A stretch of 64,000 nucleotides of DNA from Epiperipatus broadwayi (GCA_028023455.1 JAQFVV010012395.1:7633998-7697997); one strand, 5' to 3'; shown: positions 10,605 through 22,240, counted from the stretch's first letter. The notes: generated from the letters alone by a model not told the origin. A program made the numbers and translations.

Positions 10605-12015
10605 TTATCTATGAGGTTCCTCCTGATTTCTCCACTTTTTCCTAAGAGCAAAGTTGATTAGTGGTTTCCATACATTATGTATAGTCACACTAGGTTGGCT
10701 TATGGGATTTTTTGCCATTGTCATGTGAGCAGCTTCTTTAAATTTTCTTCTTTGTACCTTTTCTTCTTTATCCAATATTTTTATATTTTCCCAATTGAAC
10801 ATATGTTCATTGGTCCATACATGGTCTGCTACCTTAGACACATCTGTTTTCTCTCTTCTAATCATCAGTTTGTGTTCTTGCAAGTGCTTTTCAATGGGAT
10901 GACTGGTCTCACCAATATATGTTCTTCCACATTCACATGGTATTTCATAGATGCAGTTTTTTCTTTTCAGCATTTCAAGTTTAGGCTTTGTAGATGTTAG
11001 AATTCCTCATAGTGTGGTATGGCTCTGGAAAGCTGTTCTGATGTTATACTGATTGCAGATTTTCCTTAATTTGTCTGCTATTTTTGGAATGTATGGATAC
11101 ACTACAGTACCAATAATTGTCTTTTCTCTTGATGGTTCTTTTTGTTGTCTATTTAATGTTTTCTTAATAACAGCTGATGGATAACCATTTTTCATAAGAG
11201 TTTGTTCTATATAGATCTTTTCTTTTTCCAAAATCACTGGTTTCTGAACAAACTTCTTTTGCTCTGTTCCATAGTGATAGTATAACTCCATGTTTTGTGT
11301 TTCTGGTGTGATTGGATGTATAGGCTAGGTATTTTCCTGTATGTGTAGGTTTTTGGTAAACTGTAGTTTTGATTTTGCCATGAGGGAGTCTTGTCACAAG
11401 AACATCTAAGAATGCCAATTTTTGTTCTTGTTCTGATTCTATTGTGAATTTAATTGAAGGGGATATGTTGTTGATGTGTTTCCAGAAAGTTTGTAGCAGT
11501 GCTTCACCATGTGGCCATACAACAAATGTATCATCCACATAGTGAAGCCAAACTTTAGGTGGATATGGAGTAGTTTTTATGGCTAAGGTTTCAAGTTCTT
11601 CCATGTAAATATTGCTAGTCAGGGGAGACAATGGTGAGCCCATAGCCATTCCTTGATTTTGTTGGAAGAATTCTGTGTTATATTGAAAGTAGGTTGTTTT
11701 TATGCAGAATGTTAATAGTTCCATTATACTATCAATAGGAAGAGCTGTTCTGGTTTGTAAACTATTATCACCATTTAATCTTTTCTTTACAATAGACAAT
11801 GCTTCTTCACATGGTACATTTTTGAATAAATTTTCCACATCAAAATTTACCAGTAAGTCAGTTCTTTCAATTTTCATGTTCTTGATTAATTCTACAAAGT
11901 GTCTAGAATCCCTGACGAATGATTGGGTCTTGTATGCCAAAGGACTTAGAACTTTGAGAAGAAATCTTGCCAAATTCTGCAATCCTTGCCAAAAATTTGG
12001 CAAGATTCTTCTCAA
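10605..12015 (-). pseudogene. Penelope-like RT / GIY-YIG endonuclease, left arm copy
   Basis: Minus-strand coding from about 12015 down to 10605. The RT palm shows FDVENLFKNVP, QGMAMGSPLSPL and the catalytic YVDD (11530-11541), followed by the thumb region AFLDVLVTRLPHGK. The last 122 codons (10973-10605) form the GIY-YIG nuclease with CIYEIPCECGRTYIGET and an EHK/NEH region. PLE proteins reverse-transcribe their own RNA at a nicked target; the nuclease makes the nick. The copy lacks the N-terminal RT part. It carries a one-base frameshift near 11235, relative to the right arm, and a TGA between RT and nuclease that the right arm shares. Confidence 0.9.
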
Positions 12016-13366
12016 GTTCTAAGTCCTTTGCATACAAGACCCAGTCCTTTGTCAGGGATTCTAGACACTTTGTAGAATTAATCAAGAACATGAAAATTGA
12101 AAGAACTGACTTACTGGTAAGCTTTGATGTGGAAAGTTTATTCACAAATGTACCATGTGAAGAAGCATTGTCTATTGTAAGGAAAAGATTAAATGGTGAT
12201 AATAGTTTACAAACCAGAACAGCTCTTCCTATTGATAGTATATAATGGAACTATTAACATTCTGTATAAAAACAACCTACTTTCAATATAACACAGAATT
12301 CTTCCAACAAAATCAAGGAATGGCTATGGGCTCACCATTGTCTCCCCTGATTAGCAATATTTACATGGAAGAACTTGAAACCTTAGCCATAAAAACTACT
12401 CCATATCCACCTAAAGTTTGGCTTCGCTATGTGGATGATACATTTGTTGTATGGCCACATGGTGAAGCACTGCTACAAACTTTAGATCGGAAGAGCGTCA
12501 ACAACATATGCCCTTCAATTAAATTTACAATAGAATCAGAACAAGAACAAAAATTGGCATTCTTAGATGTTCTTGTGACAAGACTCCCTCATGGCAAAAT
12601 CAAAACTACAGTTTACCAAAAACCTACACATACAGGAAAATACCTAGCCTATACATCCAATCACACCAGAAACACAAAACATGGAGTTATACTATCACTA
12701 TGGAACAGAGCAAAAGAAGTTTGTTCAGAAACTAGCAATTTGGAAAAAGAAAAGATCTATATAGAACAAACTCTTATGAAAAATGGTTATCCATCAGCTG
12801 TTATTAAGAAAACATTAAATAGACAACAAAAAGAACCATCAAGAGAAAAAACAATTATTGGTACTGTAGTGTACCCATACATTCCAAAAATAGCAGACAA
12901 ATTAAGGAAAATCTGCAATCAGTATAACATCAGAACAGCTTTCCAGAGCCATACCACACTATGAGGAATTCTAACATCTACAAAGCCTAAACTTGAAATG
13001 CTGAAAAGAAAAAACTGCATCTATGAAATACCATGTGAATGTGGAAGAACATATATTGGTGAGACCAGTCATCCCATTGAAAAGCGCTTGCAAGAACACA
13101 AACTGATGATTAGAAGAGAGAAAACAGATGTGTCTAAGGTAGCAGACCATGTATGTGCCAATGAACATATGTTCAATTGGGAAAATACAAAAATATTGGA
13201 TAGAGAAGAAAAGGTACAAAGAAGAAAATTTAAAGAAGCTGCTCACATGACAATGGCAAAAAATCCCATAAGCCAACCTAGTGTGACTATACATAATGTA
13301 TGGAAACCACTAATCAACTTTGCTCTTAGGAAAAAGTGGAGAAATCAGGAGGAACCTCATAGATAA
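11967..13366 (+). pseudogene. Penelope-like RT / GIY-YIG endonuclease, right arm copy
   Basis: Plus-strand twin of the left copy. RT blocks run from FDVESLFTNVPCEEA through QGMAMGSPLSPL to YVDD at 12428-12439, then AFLDVLVTRLP. The nuclease frame is 12998-13366 with YIGETSHPIEKRLQEHK. A two-base insertion (TA) near 12239 breaks the RT frame; the left arm has the unbroken IDSIMELL. A TGA at 12962-12964 separates RT and nuclease in the same frame and is present in both arms, so it predates the duplication or was copied between the arms. Residues near 12484 are replaced by adapter-like sequence (separate entry). Confidence 0.9.
12484..12499 (+). other. Illumina adapter sequence in the assembly
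   Basis: AGATCGGAAGAGCGTC is identical to the first 16 bases of a standard Illumina adapter. In the other arm the same place reads CTGGAAACACAT (protein LLQTFWKHINN), while here it gives LLQTLDRKSVNN with three extra bases. Flanking sequence on both sides matches the other arm. This is an assembly or polishing error, not biology. Confidence 0.9.
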
Positions 13367-13398
13367 GTATATGAAATTACTACATACTGTTGCCTTTG

Positions 13399-13479
13399 GC
13401 AGGATGGCTCAGTTGGTTAGAGCATTACCTTAAAATTCAATAATCAAGAATCTAAGGACCCAGGTTCGAATCCCATGCT
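13399..13479 (+). other. tRNA-like segment with Pol III box sequences inside the PLE 3' region
   Basis: A box TGGCTCAGTTGG (13405-13416) and B box GGTTCGAATCC (13463-13473) both match consensus and have plausible spacing. The D arm pairs GCTC with GAGC. The anticodon arm and the lower T stem do not pair, so it is not a working tRNA. It is either a SINE head captured by the PLE or an internal Pol III promoter remnant. The same segment is in the left arm, so it was in the PLE before duplication. Confidence 0.7.
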
Positions 13480-13502
13480 AGTACTGTCACTGGTCAGGCC
13501 AG

Positions 13503-13548
13503 CAACACCTGAAGAAGAGGGGAGAAAAATACCTCTCGAAACGTTGTG
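13503..13548 (+). ncRNA. Hammerhead-like hairpin, right PLE arm
   Basis: CAACACCUGAAGA is followed by a stem (AGAGG with CCUCU, A-rich loop), then CGAAAC and GUUG. CUGAAGA and GAAA fit the hammerhead core, and CAAC/GUUG can close the structure. No cleavage site of the usual GUH kind is placed clearly after GAAAC, so I call it hammerhead-like. Hammerheads are known in the terminal repeats of Penelope-like elements. Confidence 0.6.
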
Positions 13549-13550
13549 CA

Positions 13551-13661
13551 TATACTAACCTGTTTGCTGTGATATTACTAACAGTTTAACATTGTTTGCT
13601 GTGATATTACTAACAGTTGGTGCATATACTAACCTGTTTGCTGTGATATTACTAACAGTTG
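13551..13661 (+). repeat. Subterminal PLE repeats, right arm
   Basis: The block TGCTGTGATATTACTAACAG occurs three times, interleaved with GTGCATATACTAACCTGTT. It mirrors the left-arm set. Confidence 0.85.
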
Positions 13662-13784
13662 AATGCATTTGGAATATTTAACTAAAATTAAACTTTTCTA
13701 AAGACATTCAACACACATATTAGATGATGGAAATAGTTCAATATAAAAATACAGCTAGAATACCATCATCACAAACCTTCGAAA

Positions 13785-14140
13785 AAACATTACTTTAGTC
13801 TTTTTAACATTTATCTTTAGCCCTACTTTTCTACTTTCATTTTATAACTCCTGCAACATTTCCTGCACCTCTGAAGCATTATTTGCAAAAACAACTATAT
13901 CATCTGCAAAATCTAAATGACTTAAATAATCTCCGTTTGCTTTCACTCCTTTAGTTTCCCATTTTAATCCACAAAATACTTCTTGCAACACTGCTGTAAA
14001 AAGTTTTGGAGATATGGAGTTACCTTGTCTTACACCTTTTTCAATGTTGCCTTTCCAGAATCATTATGTAATCTAATTGTTGCTGTTGCATTTTTATAAA
14101 TTTTCTTTAAAATATGACAATATCCTGGATCTATACCTTG
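13785..14140 (-). mobile_element. RTE-like LINE copy 2, RT catalytic part
   Basis: Minus-strand peptides in order: GYCHILKKIYKNATATIRLH, GVRQGNSISPKLFTAVLQEV, then SHLDFADDIVVFANN (catalytic FADD at about 13900) and INVKKTKVMF, where the PLE palindrome has inserted. The order is the usual RT palm order. The 5' side ends near 14140. Frameshifts near 14050 and a stop after the MLQEL block make it non-functional. The first 17 bases (13785-13801) are the right target duplication. Confidence 0.85.
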
Positions 14141-14645
14141 ATGATCCAATAGCAAAATATATATTTGATTTTAAATTAAAAAAAATAAAATCATCATCTA
14201 GGGTTAAAATGAATATAATTTCTTATCAAATAAAAATGATTAGTCATCGTTATTGTCAACAAATGCTTTTCTAGAATAGGGTGGATTTAACCGATCACAG
14301 CATTAAAAATTTTTCTTATGAATTTCAGTAAACTACTCATTTTATATATAAACAAAAAAATAAACTCTATATATAATAATGTAAATAACAAAATATCTGT
14401 GCGACAGTGTTTAAATAGGTGAATATTTAATACACATAAAATACAAGCAGACAAGCGCACTTGCATAAACCACATTTATGACATTGAACTATTAGGAAGT
14501 GAAATGTATAAAAGCGATTAATTAACTATTAAAATTCCAGAGCATGCTCAATCGTATGCAATTAGATCTCTAGCTCAATACATTATCAGAATTAGCGATG
14601 TACCGAACTTCCTTAATTTTTTTTTTCATAGCATAAGATCTTTTA
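14141..14645. other. No recognisable feature
   Basis: AT-rich; no supported gene or repeat. Confidence 0.55.
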
Positions 14646-14860
14646 CATACAATATATATATATCAAAACTTAAATCACCCACATGGTTAAGAAATCCAGC
14701 AACACCCTCCGTGAATACATAAATGTATCAGAGTTGTTATTTCAAAGTAGCCAATCTCAAAATGATATTTTGAAATACGAACTCTAATTTGTTTATGTAT
14801 TCACAGAGAGTAGTGCTGTTTTTCTTAACCATGTGGGGTGATTTAATATGTAATATTTAT
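14646..14860. mobile_element. Foldback family B-like element
   Basis: Arms of about 90 bp are inverted: AAATCACCCACATGGTTAAG (14671-14690) is mirrored by CTTAACCATGTGGGGTGATT (14825-14844). Inside, ATACATAAA/TTTATGTAT and TATTTCAAA/TTTGAAATA also pair. The block CCAGCAACACCCTCCGT links it to the foldback at 3605. It sits beside a TA run. Confidence 0.7.
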
Positions 14861-15380
14861 TTTAGCTTAGCGTTAGCACTAAGATTATTTTAATATATAT
14901 TGTCAATTATTAATTGAATAACAATTGTATAATTTTTATTATTGTTTTTCCTTTTGTCTAAGAATTACTGGATACCTATTTATCAACCAATACTGTAATT
15001 AGATGACTAGCTAAGTTGACGATTGGCTTACTATTGGAGAAAATAATCTAAATTTGATTGAAAATCCTATTATCTGAAAAATATTTGAGTATTTGGATTT
15101 GAATCCTTATTCAAATGGTGTAGGTTCATTATTTTAATTAGTCTAGTTGCAGGAAAACGTCAAGATGATAGTGAAACTACTATTTATTTTTAATATCCTC
15201 ATGTTGCTTTCCATTTAACCAAGAAGTGGGAGCAGTGTTCATAGATTATTATTCTTTCTTTTAGTTTACTTGAATTGTTTTAAAGAAAATATAATATCAA
15301 CATATTTGAAATCAAACAAGGTTGTACTATCTCAGCTAACAATGCAGTAGATAGATATTAATTTGTTTATGACCAATAAT
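14861..15380. other. No recognisable feature
   Basis: AT-rich; nothing supported. Confidence 0.5.
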
Positions 15381-16320
15381 GAAAGAGTAGTGTCAGGAAA
15401 TGGCACCAGTTTTACATCCATCAGATTTAAAAAATTTCTACAAGAATGGGGGAATAGACACATTGCAACACTTCCATACCGTTTGAAGTGAGATAGCATT
15501 GCAGAAAAGGCAATTCATATGTTAAAACAGTATTAATAAAGGAAAGGTTAGTGATAATGGTTACATTAGATGTGATAAAATGTTGGACTATTTCCATAAT
15601 CTATTATTTAATATTGAATGTCTCCAAAATTTTAAACTTTATTTAGACTTTTCAAATATTCAAATACAAACAGAACTTTGTATTTGAAAAAGTTTAAAAT
15701 TTTCAAGATATTCAACATTAAATGTTAAATGATGGAAATAGTCCAACATATCACCATGAAAAGACTTAAATATTCAAGAAACATTATATTGCAGCTCTTC
15801 TAAGTCTACAAATTCCAGCTGAGATGATGTTTGAGAGAGGAAGTCACAATCTTGTGCTAATTAATTCAGGAGAGAATATTCCTTTAGACTCACACTATCT
15901 ATGGTCAGGAAAATCTTCATGTTGTTGGAGAAAAGGTGTGGATTAGAGATGTTATTAAAAATATTGAATAAAAGATGTAATAAAAAACATTTATCCAAGG
16001 AAATAGTCATTATCAAAACCAAAATGGGACTACATTAATCATGTTCAAGTTAAAGTAGAAAAGAAATCAATTAGATAGGAAATTGTGAATTCTGATATTA
16101 GACACGAAACCCAAACAACATCAAGAAACACAATATAAGAGAATAGGGAGCAGCTCTATGAGGAAAATAATAATATAAACAATAATTAGAAGTTATGCAG
16201 GTCTCAAGGAAATAAAAAAAAAGTCAGACCTTAAAAGACTATGTTAGATGTCAGAAACCTGAATTTATGGAATGAGGAAGATTATGATATCTGTATAATG
16301 AAATTAAAATGGTGGGTTGT
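15381..16320 (+). pseudogene. Ty3/Gypsy-type integrase remnant
   Basis: At 15388-15480 the plus strand encodes VVSGNGTSFTSIRFKKFLQE and then WGNRHIATLPY, matching the integrase core around the second catalytic Asp (consensus SDNGxxFTSxxF). Here that Asp lies within the changed SGN. SIAEKAIHMLKQ follows, where the catalytic Glu is expected. After the foldback insertion, about 15790-16000 continues with SPAEMMFERG and a basic C-terminal tail. Stops and frameshifts are frequent. No protease, RT or LTRs are visible nearby, so this is an isolated fossil. Confidence 0.75.
15575..15762. mobile_element. Short foldback, derivative of the PLE pair
   Basis: Terminal inverted repeats TGTTGGACTATTTCCAT (15582) and ATGGAAATAGTCCAACA (15734-15750), with arms continuing through TTGAATGTC and AAATTTTAAACTT. 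The PLE palindrome ends with nearly the same sequence (TATTGGACTATTTCCATC, then TTGAATGTC). It therefore looks like the same family with all coding sequence lost. It interrupts the Gypsy integrase fossil. Confidence 0.78.
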
Positions 16321-17014
16321 AAATGAATATATATTTTCTTAGTTTAAACGAAAGGTATATACATGATAATTTGGGCTTGGATGTTTTTTTAAAGTAAAAA
16401 AATATTTCACCATATAATTAGGAAACAAGATAAAAAAATAAGTAAAATATAATTCTGTTTCTAAAATAAAAATCGTCATTAATATATGATTAATTAGACG
16501 AAAATCAGTCCTCAAATTTTCTTCTTATAACAAAGTTAATAAAAAGATTATAGTATTGCTATATGTGAATGATAGGAACAGATAAAGGGAGATATTCGAG
16601 AGAAAATCAACATGTGCGCACACATACTCCATTACAAAAGTTATTATAAGATGAAAGCATGAGCTGCAAGTCCAAAAGAAAAAGTTTTGTCCAGTAAATA
16701 TTCACCATTGAAAGTGCCAAAATAAACCAAGGGACTTTGCAGTCCAAATCAATCTTTTATTATTTTGTTAAGCCCTAGGGTCTCATGAATATAAGTACTA
16801 TCTTTATGGTACCTTCATTTTACTTATATTATTTGTTCACTTGCGGATCTTAATAAATGTCATATTATATTTAGTTAAAACTAACTGTGTAGTTATTTAA
16901 TTTCTGATTGGCTGGTGACTTTTTGTACAAGTGCATTACTTGTGGTGTCCTTACACAACACCATCTATCTCTCCATCTATAAGACGGCTAACTACCTATC
17001 TTTTTATTCAGCTA
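16321..17014. other. No recognisable feature
   Basis: AT-rich sequence before the ATCT microsatellite; nothing supported. Confidence 0.55.
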
Positions 17015-17606
<592 letters not shown>

Positions 17607-17738
17607 CGTTTTAGTTGTTTATGTATTTATTTTTTTATCCATAATTAAAGTGAAGCTATATTAAAAAAATATTTTTTTTCTAAATACTTCATAAAATGTG
17701 TGATTATGCTAATTGTATTATATAAATGGTATTTACAG

Positions 17739-17849
17739 GTGCTTGTTTTAAAATGCAGTATAGATGTGCAAATGGACTATGCATTCAGCAAAAATATCGT
17801 TGCGATGGAATCAATGACTGTGGAGACAAGAGTGATGAAATAAACTGTG
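17739..17849 (+). CDS. LDLa exon 1
   Basis: A 111-base exon between TTTACAG and GTAAAT, phase 1 at both ends. It encodes one complete LDLa module with canonical cysteine spacing 6-4-6-5-8 ([14 protein letters not shown], then [16 protein letters not shown]). The calcium cage residues D, D and the DxSDE box are present, so the module should fold and bind calcium. The (ATCT)n array sits just upstream in the intron. Confidence 0.94.
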
Positions 17850-18439
17850 GTAAATTATTTTGTATAAATGTCTAAAAAAGAGAAAATTTATTACTGATTA
17901 CTATTTGGAATGAAATGTAATTAATTTGCAAATTGTGCTTCTGATAAAGAGATATCCTGTGGCAGGAGAACAATTGCTTAATAGTTTATATTTAGTCTTT
18001 TTAAAATGACATTTTTTCAAACATTTAAAATGTATCCATCTCAAATATATATATATATATTAAAATGGAGATTAACAAAGCAAAAAAATAAAATAAAAAA
18101 TATATTACTTGCATTCATTCATGTGTATATTAGTACTACTATACTGATGTTTTGGTTTTAGAAGGAACTTTATTCAAGGAAATATATATTTACAGATATT
18201 GTAGTTTAAAGGAAATATATATATATTCCAGTTTAATAAAAAAAAAATAATACAAAACTAATAAAAGAATACCACAATAAATATTTCCTATAGCATTCAG
18301 TGAATTATACTATTATCAAAAACATTTACAATAAAATAGGAAACAGAAAATACATCTCATTAGAGATTAGAGCACTGATGGACAGATGACCAAGTGGCTG
18401 CGAATATGTCTGATGAGGTGATTTTTTTATCTCTTTGTT
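17850..18439. other. Intronic DNA, no feature recognised
   Basis: AT-rich with short TA runs near 18045 and 18185. Confidence 0.55.
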
Positions 18440-18760
18440 TTATTATTTCTACTTTGTTTTTAAAATTATTAATTTTTTTTATAAAGATAAGTGCACCTTA
18501 TGTACCATAAAGCATATAGTATAAATGTTGTACTTCTTATTTCTGTGAAATAGGCATTTGGAAAAGACTCTATAATTGAACTTACAGTGGCATTCTTTTT
18601 CTGACAAATTTTTATAATATAAGATGGAGTGCATTGTAGGCTACTATACTGAAAGAATACATGTTTTTGGTTCTCTTCTGATCTACGGCACAAGTCACAT
18701 ATAATGTCAATGTTAAATCTTATATCTCATGACATTTTGACTGGGTCCAACACTATTAAC
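18440..18760 (-). mobile_element. LINE C-terminal zinc-finger fragment (family Z, copy 1)
   Basis: Minus-strand frame 18693-18469 encodes MCRRSEENQKHVFFQYSSLQ and later FILYALWYIRCTYLYKKN. This is the layout of the zinc-binding domain that follows RT in several LINEs (C..C, E...H-FF-C, then an aromatic-rich AxW..R block). Related fragments are at 57181 and 63430, all on the minus strand. The finger is incomplete. The family is not named with certainty. Confidence 0.6.
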
Positions 18761-19270
18761 TGGTTAAAAAATGTTATTTTTAAAACTTCTGTAAATGCCT
18801 GCCAGGAATAACATATAAACTGAGATTAAAAATTCATCCAATAAAAAAACAAAAATAGAAAATTTTAAAAAGGTGTAAGTTGAGAGAGTCAGTAAAATGA
18901 GAAAAGTGACATAAAATCAAGAGGTATTCTGGGTAATGGGCTTTAAAAAAACTTTCTAAGTGGAAGATAATTTACAGGCACCATCAGTTTGTCATACAAA
19001 ATATCAATGGCTTATTGATTTTTATTTGGTAGTGAGATTGATGTGTAGATAGAATCTTGGTGTTTGAAAATTCTATATTATGATTGTATCTATAACATAG
19101 ATAATGATATGTTCTGCTTTTCTACGTTAGCATGTTCTGCATGACTACTAATATCCTCTTAAGTGGATCCATAAAATCTCCATGGGATTTTATAACTACC
19201 TAGTCTTCAATAGGAATGAAGTCCTTAGATTTGAACAGAATGTACTAATTATTTTTGGTTAATAATATAT
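18761..19270. other. No recognisable feature
   Basis: AT-rich intronic DNA; nothing supported. Confidence 0.5.
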
Positions 19271-21219
19271 GTTGTTTTCTATTTTTAAAAACATAAAAAT
19301 GCAGATACAAATATTGGAGATGTAAATGAAATGGGATTTATAATAAATAAAAAAGAGAACAAAATTGTAGGAGATTCCTGGTATACTAAACCAAATGGAA
19401 AGTTAATTATTCAACTTAATGAAAGATGTCAAATGCAAATAATTCAGATTTATGCCCCAAGTAGTTCTCATCATTCATGATAAAGTAGAGGATTTTGATA
19501 AAAATGGAAAAAATAATTTGGACAATAAAACACTATAAAACTGTTAAGGGAGATTTTAATGCTAGAATTGGAAACGATTGAAAGATGAAAGTGATGTGAA
19601 TAAATTTGATTATATAAATATAAATGAGGACACAGATGTATTGAATTTGTAGAAGAGAAATTTCCATTATGATTTCTTTTTTTAAAAAAAATGCTACATG
19701 AAAATGTATATAGATGCATACAGCAGAATTATATATTTTGATAACAGAAAATATGTATTTTAAGATTGTAATATTCTTAATAACTTCCATGCAGAAAGTT
19801 ATCATCGATTAATGAGATAAAAGATGCACGTTAATGCAAATTTAAAGATGAAAAAATATTAAGATCGGTAATATGAAGAATTGATATTTTATAATCTTCA
19901 GACACATTTCAATAAGTTATAATTAAAACTTGCAAACCATTTAAAATATTAGTAGACCTTGAAGATGATTCAGACTTAAGAGAAATCCGTAATAAAATAA
20001 CTAATAACTAATATAAGAACTACAACGAAGATAGTTAATACAAAAAAGCAGCAATTTACAAGTAAACTGAGACAAGCAATATATGTCGAAAAGTAGAAAT
20101 ATAAAAATATATTAAAATGTTCCAATAAAAAGAATTATATAATTGGAGTTCTGTAAAATAGTACAAAAAAGCTAGTTAATTATAACTGAAAAAAGTACAA
20201 CTGTGAATTGTTAAGAAAAGCTATAAACGAGAATACAAGTTTCCAAACTATAAAACATTTTATTGGAAAAAATATATCAGTAATAGTAAAAAGATGGAAC
20301 TATTGTTTAAAACATGAAAGATATCATGAAATATGCTAGAGTTTTTTTTAATGATAAATTGAAATATGCTAGAGTTTTACAAGGAATTATATAGTAATAA
20401 AGAAGAAGATAAAATATCTCTTATAATTAATTCATTTTCTGAATTGCCATTTATTTTATATGAAGAGATGGGGCCTTGAATCTATGAAGAAGAAAAAAAT
20501 ATAGGAAATGATGAAATTATTACAGGTATTAATATGTTAAGAAAAGCAATGAAGAAACAAAAAATCTAAGTGAAGAAAGTGTATCCGATGATTGGTAACT
20601 GTAGTTGTAATACTAAATTTAAAAAAAGTGGTAAAAAGATATTAGAAATTACAAACCTTTCAGTCTTCTATTAGTTCTGTATCATATTTTTAGCAAGATA
20701 CTTACAACTCGTCTACTAAAACTTTGAACTCTAAACAACCAAAAGAATAAATTGGATTTAAAAATGGTTCAACACAGTAGATCATTTTCAAGTATTAAGA
20801 AAAGATATAGAAAGAAGCAATAAATATGAACTGCCATTATGCTTTGGATTTGTGGATTTTAACAAGTCATTTGATTCTATAAACATTTCCACGTGATTCC
20901 ACTTGATTAAACTTTTGAAATAACAAGATATAAATCCAGAATATTATCATAATCTAAAAAATGTTTATGAAAATGTCTATTATATTTTTATAAATTAGAG
21001 TACTTCTAAAATTTTTATAACAGTTTAACAAGAAGAATTTTGCAAATTGAAATGGTAAGTTATGGAGATTATTTAAATTATCTAGATTTTGTAGATGATG
21101 CTATTTCTAACTTAGTTAGGTAGAGCTTCAGGAAATGTTGCAAGAGTTATCAAATGAAAGTAAAAAAGGTAGTACTCAGAATAAATATTAAAAAGACTAA
21201 AGTAATGTTGAATGGATTT

Positions 21220-21284
<65 letters not shown>

Positions 21285-21890
21285 CAACAACAACAACAAC
21301 AACGACGACGACGACGACAACGACGACAATAACAACAAGAATAACAACAATAATAATAATTATTATTAACAATCATATATGCCTTGACCATCTTATGAAT
21401 ACAAATGGAAAAATGTTGGATGAAATTAATCATACAATTAAACTTGGATAGAATGCTTTTGATAAAAATAATTTTAAAAGGAAATATGTCTATGTATCTA
21501 AAAAGGAAGAATTTAAATACATAATATATTGATAATTCTTACTTATGGATCTAAGATTTAACACTTAACAGAAGAGTATTTCAGAGACTTCACACTACTC
21601 AGCAAAACATGGAGAGTTACATATTAGTAGTAATAAGAAGAGTTCAAAAACACATACATGAGAGAAAAATAGGAAATACTGATATCTTTAAATGAATTAA
21701 AAAAGTGGAATTTTCTAGATGAGATGGTAATATGAAAAAATTTTAAAATGCTTCTCAAAGGGCTGTAAAAGACCTAGGTAGAAATCACATGTAAAATAAC
21801 TGGATAAATGAGAAAGTTTGTTGTGCTGGGGAAAAAAGACTCTAGAGGTAAAAAGAAAACTCTAAGTAAACTTGGAAAGACCATCCTGCA
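19271..21890 (+). mobile_element. RTE-like LINE copy 3, most complete but dead
   Basis: Plus-strand blocks in order: endonuclease peptides GFIINKKENKIVGDSW and IIQIYAPSSSHHS near 19340-19480, GDFNARIGN near 19550, linker (19590-20000), RT start near 20500, a palm fragment with CGFVDFNKSFDSI-like residues near 20840-20880, YLNYLDFVDDAISN near 21075-21110 (FADD changed to FVDD), then INIKKTKVMLNGF at 21184. After a microsatellite the conserved MLDEINHTIKLG follows (about 21413). Many stops. The order AP-endonuclease then RT is that of RTE/Jockey-type LINEs. It inserted in the sense direction of the LDLa gene. Confidence 0.82.
21221..21369. repeat. (AAT)n / (AAC)n / (ACG)n compound microsatellite inside the LINE
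   Basis: AAT repeats turn into AAC, then ACG and back. The array expanded inside the LINE reading frame a few codons after the KKTKVM motif. It creates false homopolymer proteins on both strands. Confidence 0.95.
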
Positions 21891-22157
21891 CCAGTTCGGT
21901 AATGATTTATTTGAAATAGATTGTAAAAGTTGAGCTTTGATAACAAAAACTGATTTCCTAGATAAAATTGTAATGCTAATTATAAAATATTAAACTTATC
22001 ATATTTCTCATATCACATGACCACCACCTCTTATGCTTGTGTATAACTGTTATCAAAACAGGCAAAACTCACTATACGTATTGCCACAAACAGCAAGCTA
22101 GAGTAATCAATGGATGCCAGAAGGCTTGTGCATAAAATCCTCATCTAGTGCCTAATT

Positions 22158-22216
22158 ATCCAATATCCCCTGACTAGTTTTTGTCTTGTGGCCTTCATCA
22201 GTAAAGAGCCTTGGAT
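22158..22216 (-). ncRNA. Hammerhead-like RNA, left arm of copy 3
   Basis: Minus strand: AUCCAA pairs UUGGAU (outer helix I), CUGAUGA core intact, stem II GGC against GAC (one pair lost), GAAA changed to AAAA, then ACUAGUC. Same 59-base frame as the motif at 3170. Probably inactive because G12 and stem II are changed. Confidence 0.65.
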
Positions 22217-22240
22217 CTGAGAGCACTGCAGCTATCAGGC

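Larger units (their letters stand above)
10187..13784. mobile_element. Head-to-head Penelope-like element pair (3.6-kb palindrome)
   Basis: Two 5'-truncated PLE copies point outward from a centre near 11985. Each arm is about 1.75 kb. From the centre outward each holds RT, a GIY-YIG endonuclease, a tRNA-like segment, a hammerhead-like hairpin, a set of GTGATATTACTAACAG repeats and the terminus GGAAATAG(T)CCAATAT. The arms differ by only a few per cent. About 31 extra bases lie outside the right arm (13754-13784), a one-sided extension like that of family A. A 17-bp duplication flanks the whole unit, so the pair inserted as one event into an RTE-like LINE. Confidence 0.9.

Noticed and set aside
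13399-13479. tRNA gene
   Set aside because: A and B boxes are good but the anticodon arm and T stem do not pair; it is part of the PLE in both arms.
21112-21451. Overlapping homopolymer-rich open frames on both strands
   Set aside because: Artefact of the AAT/AAC/ACG array inside a dead LINE.
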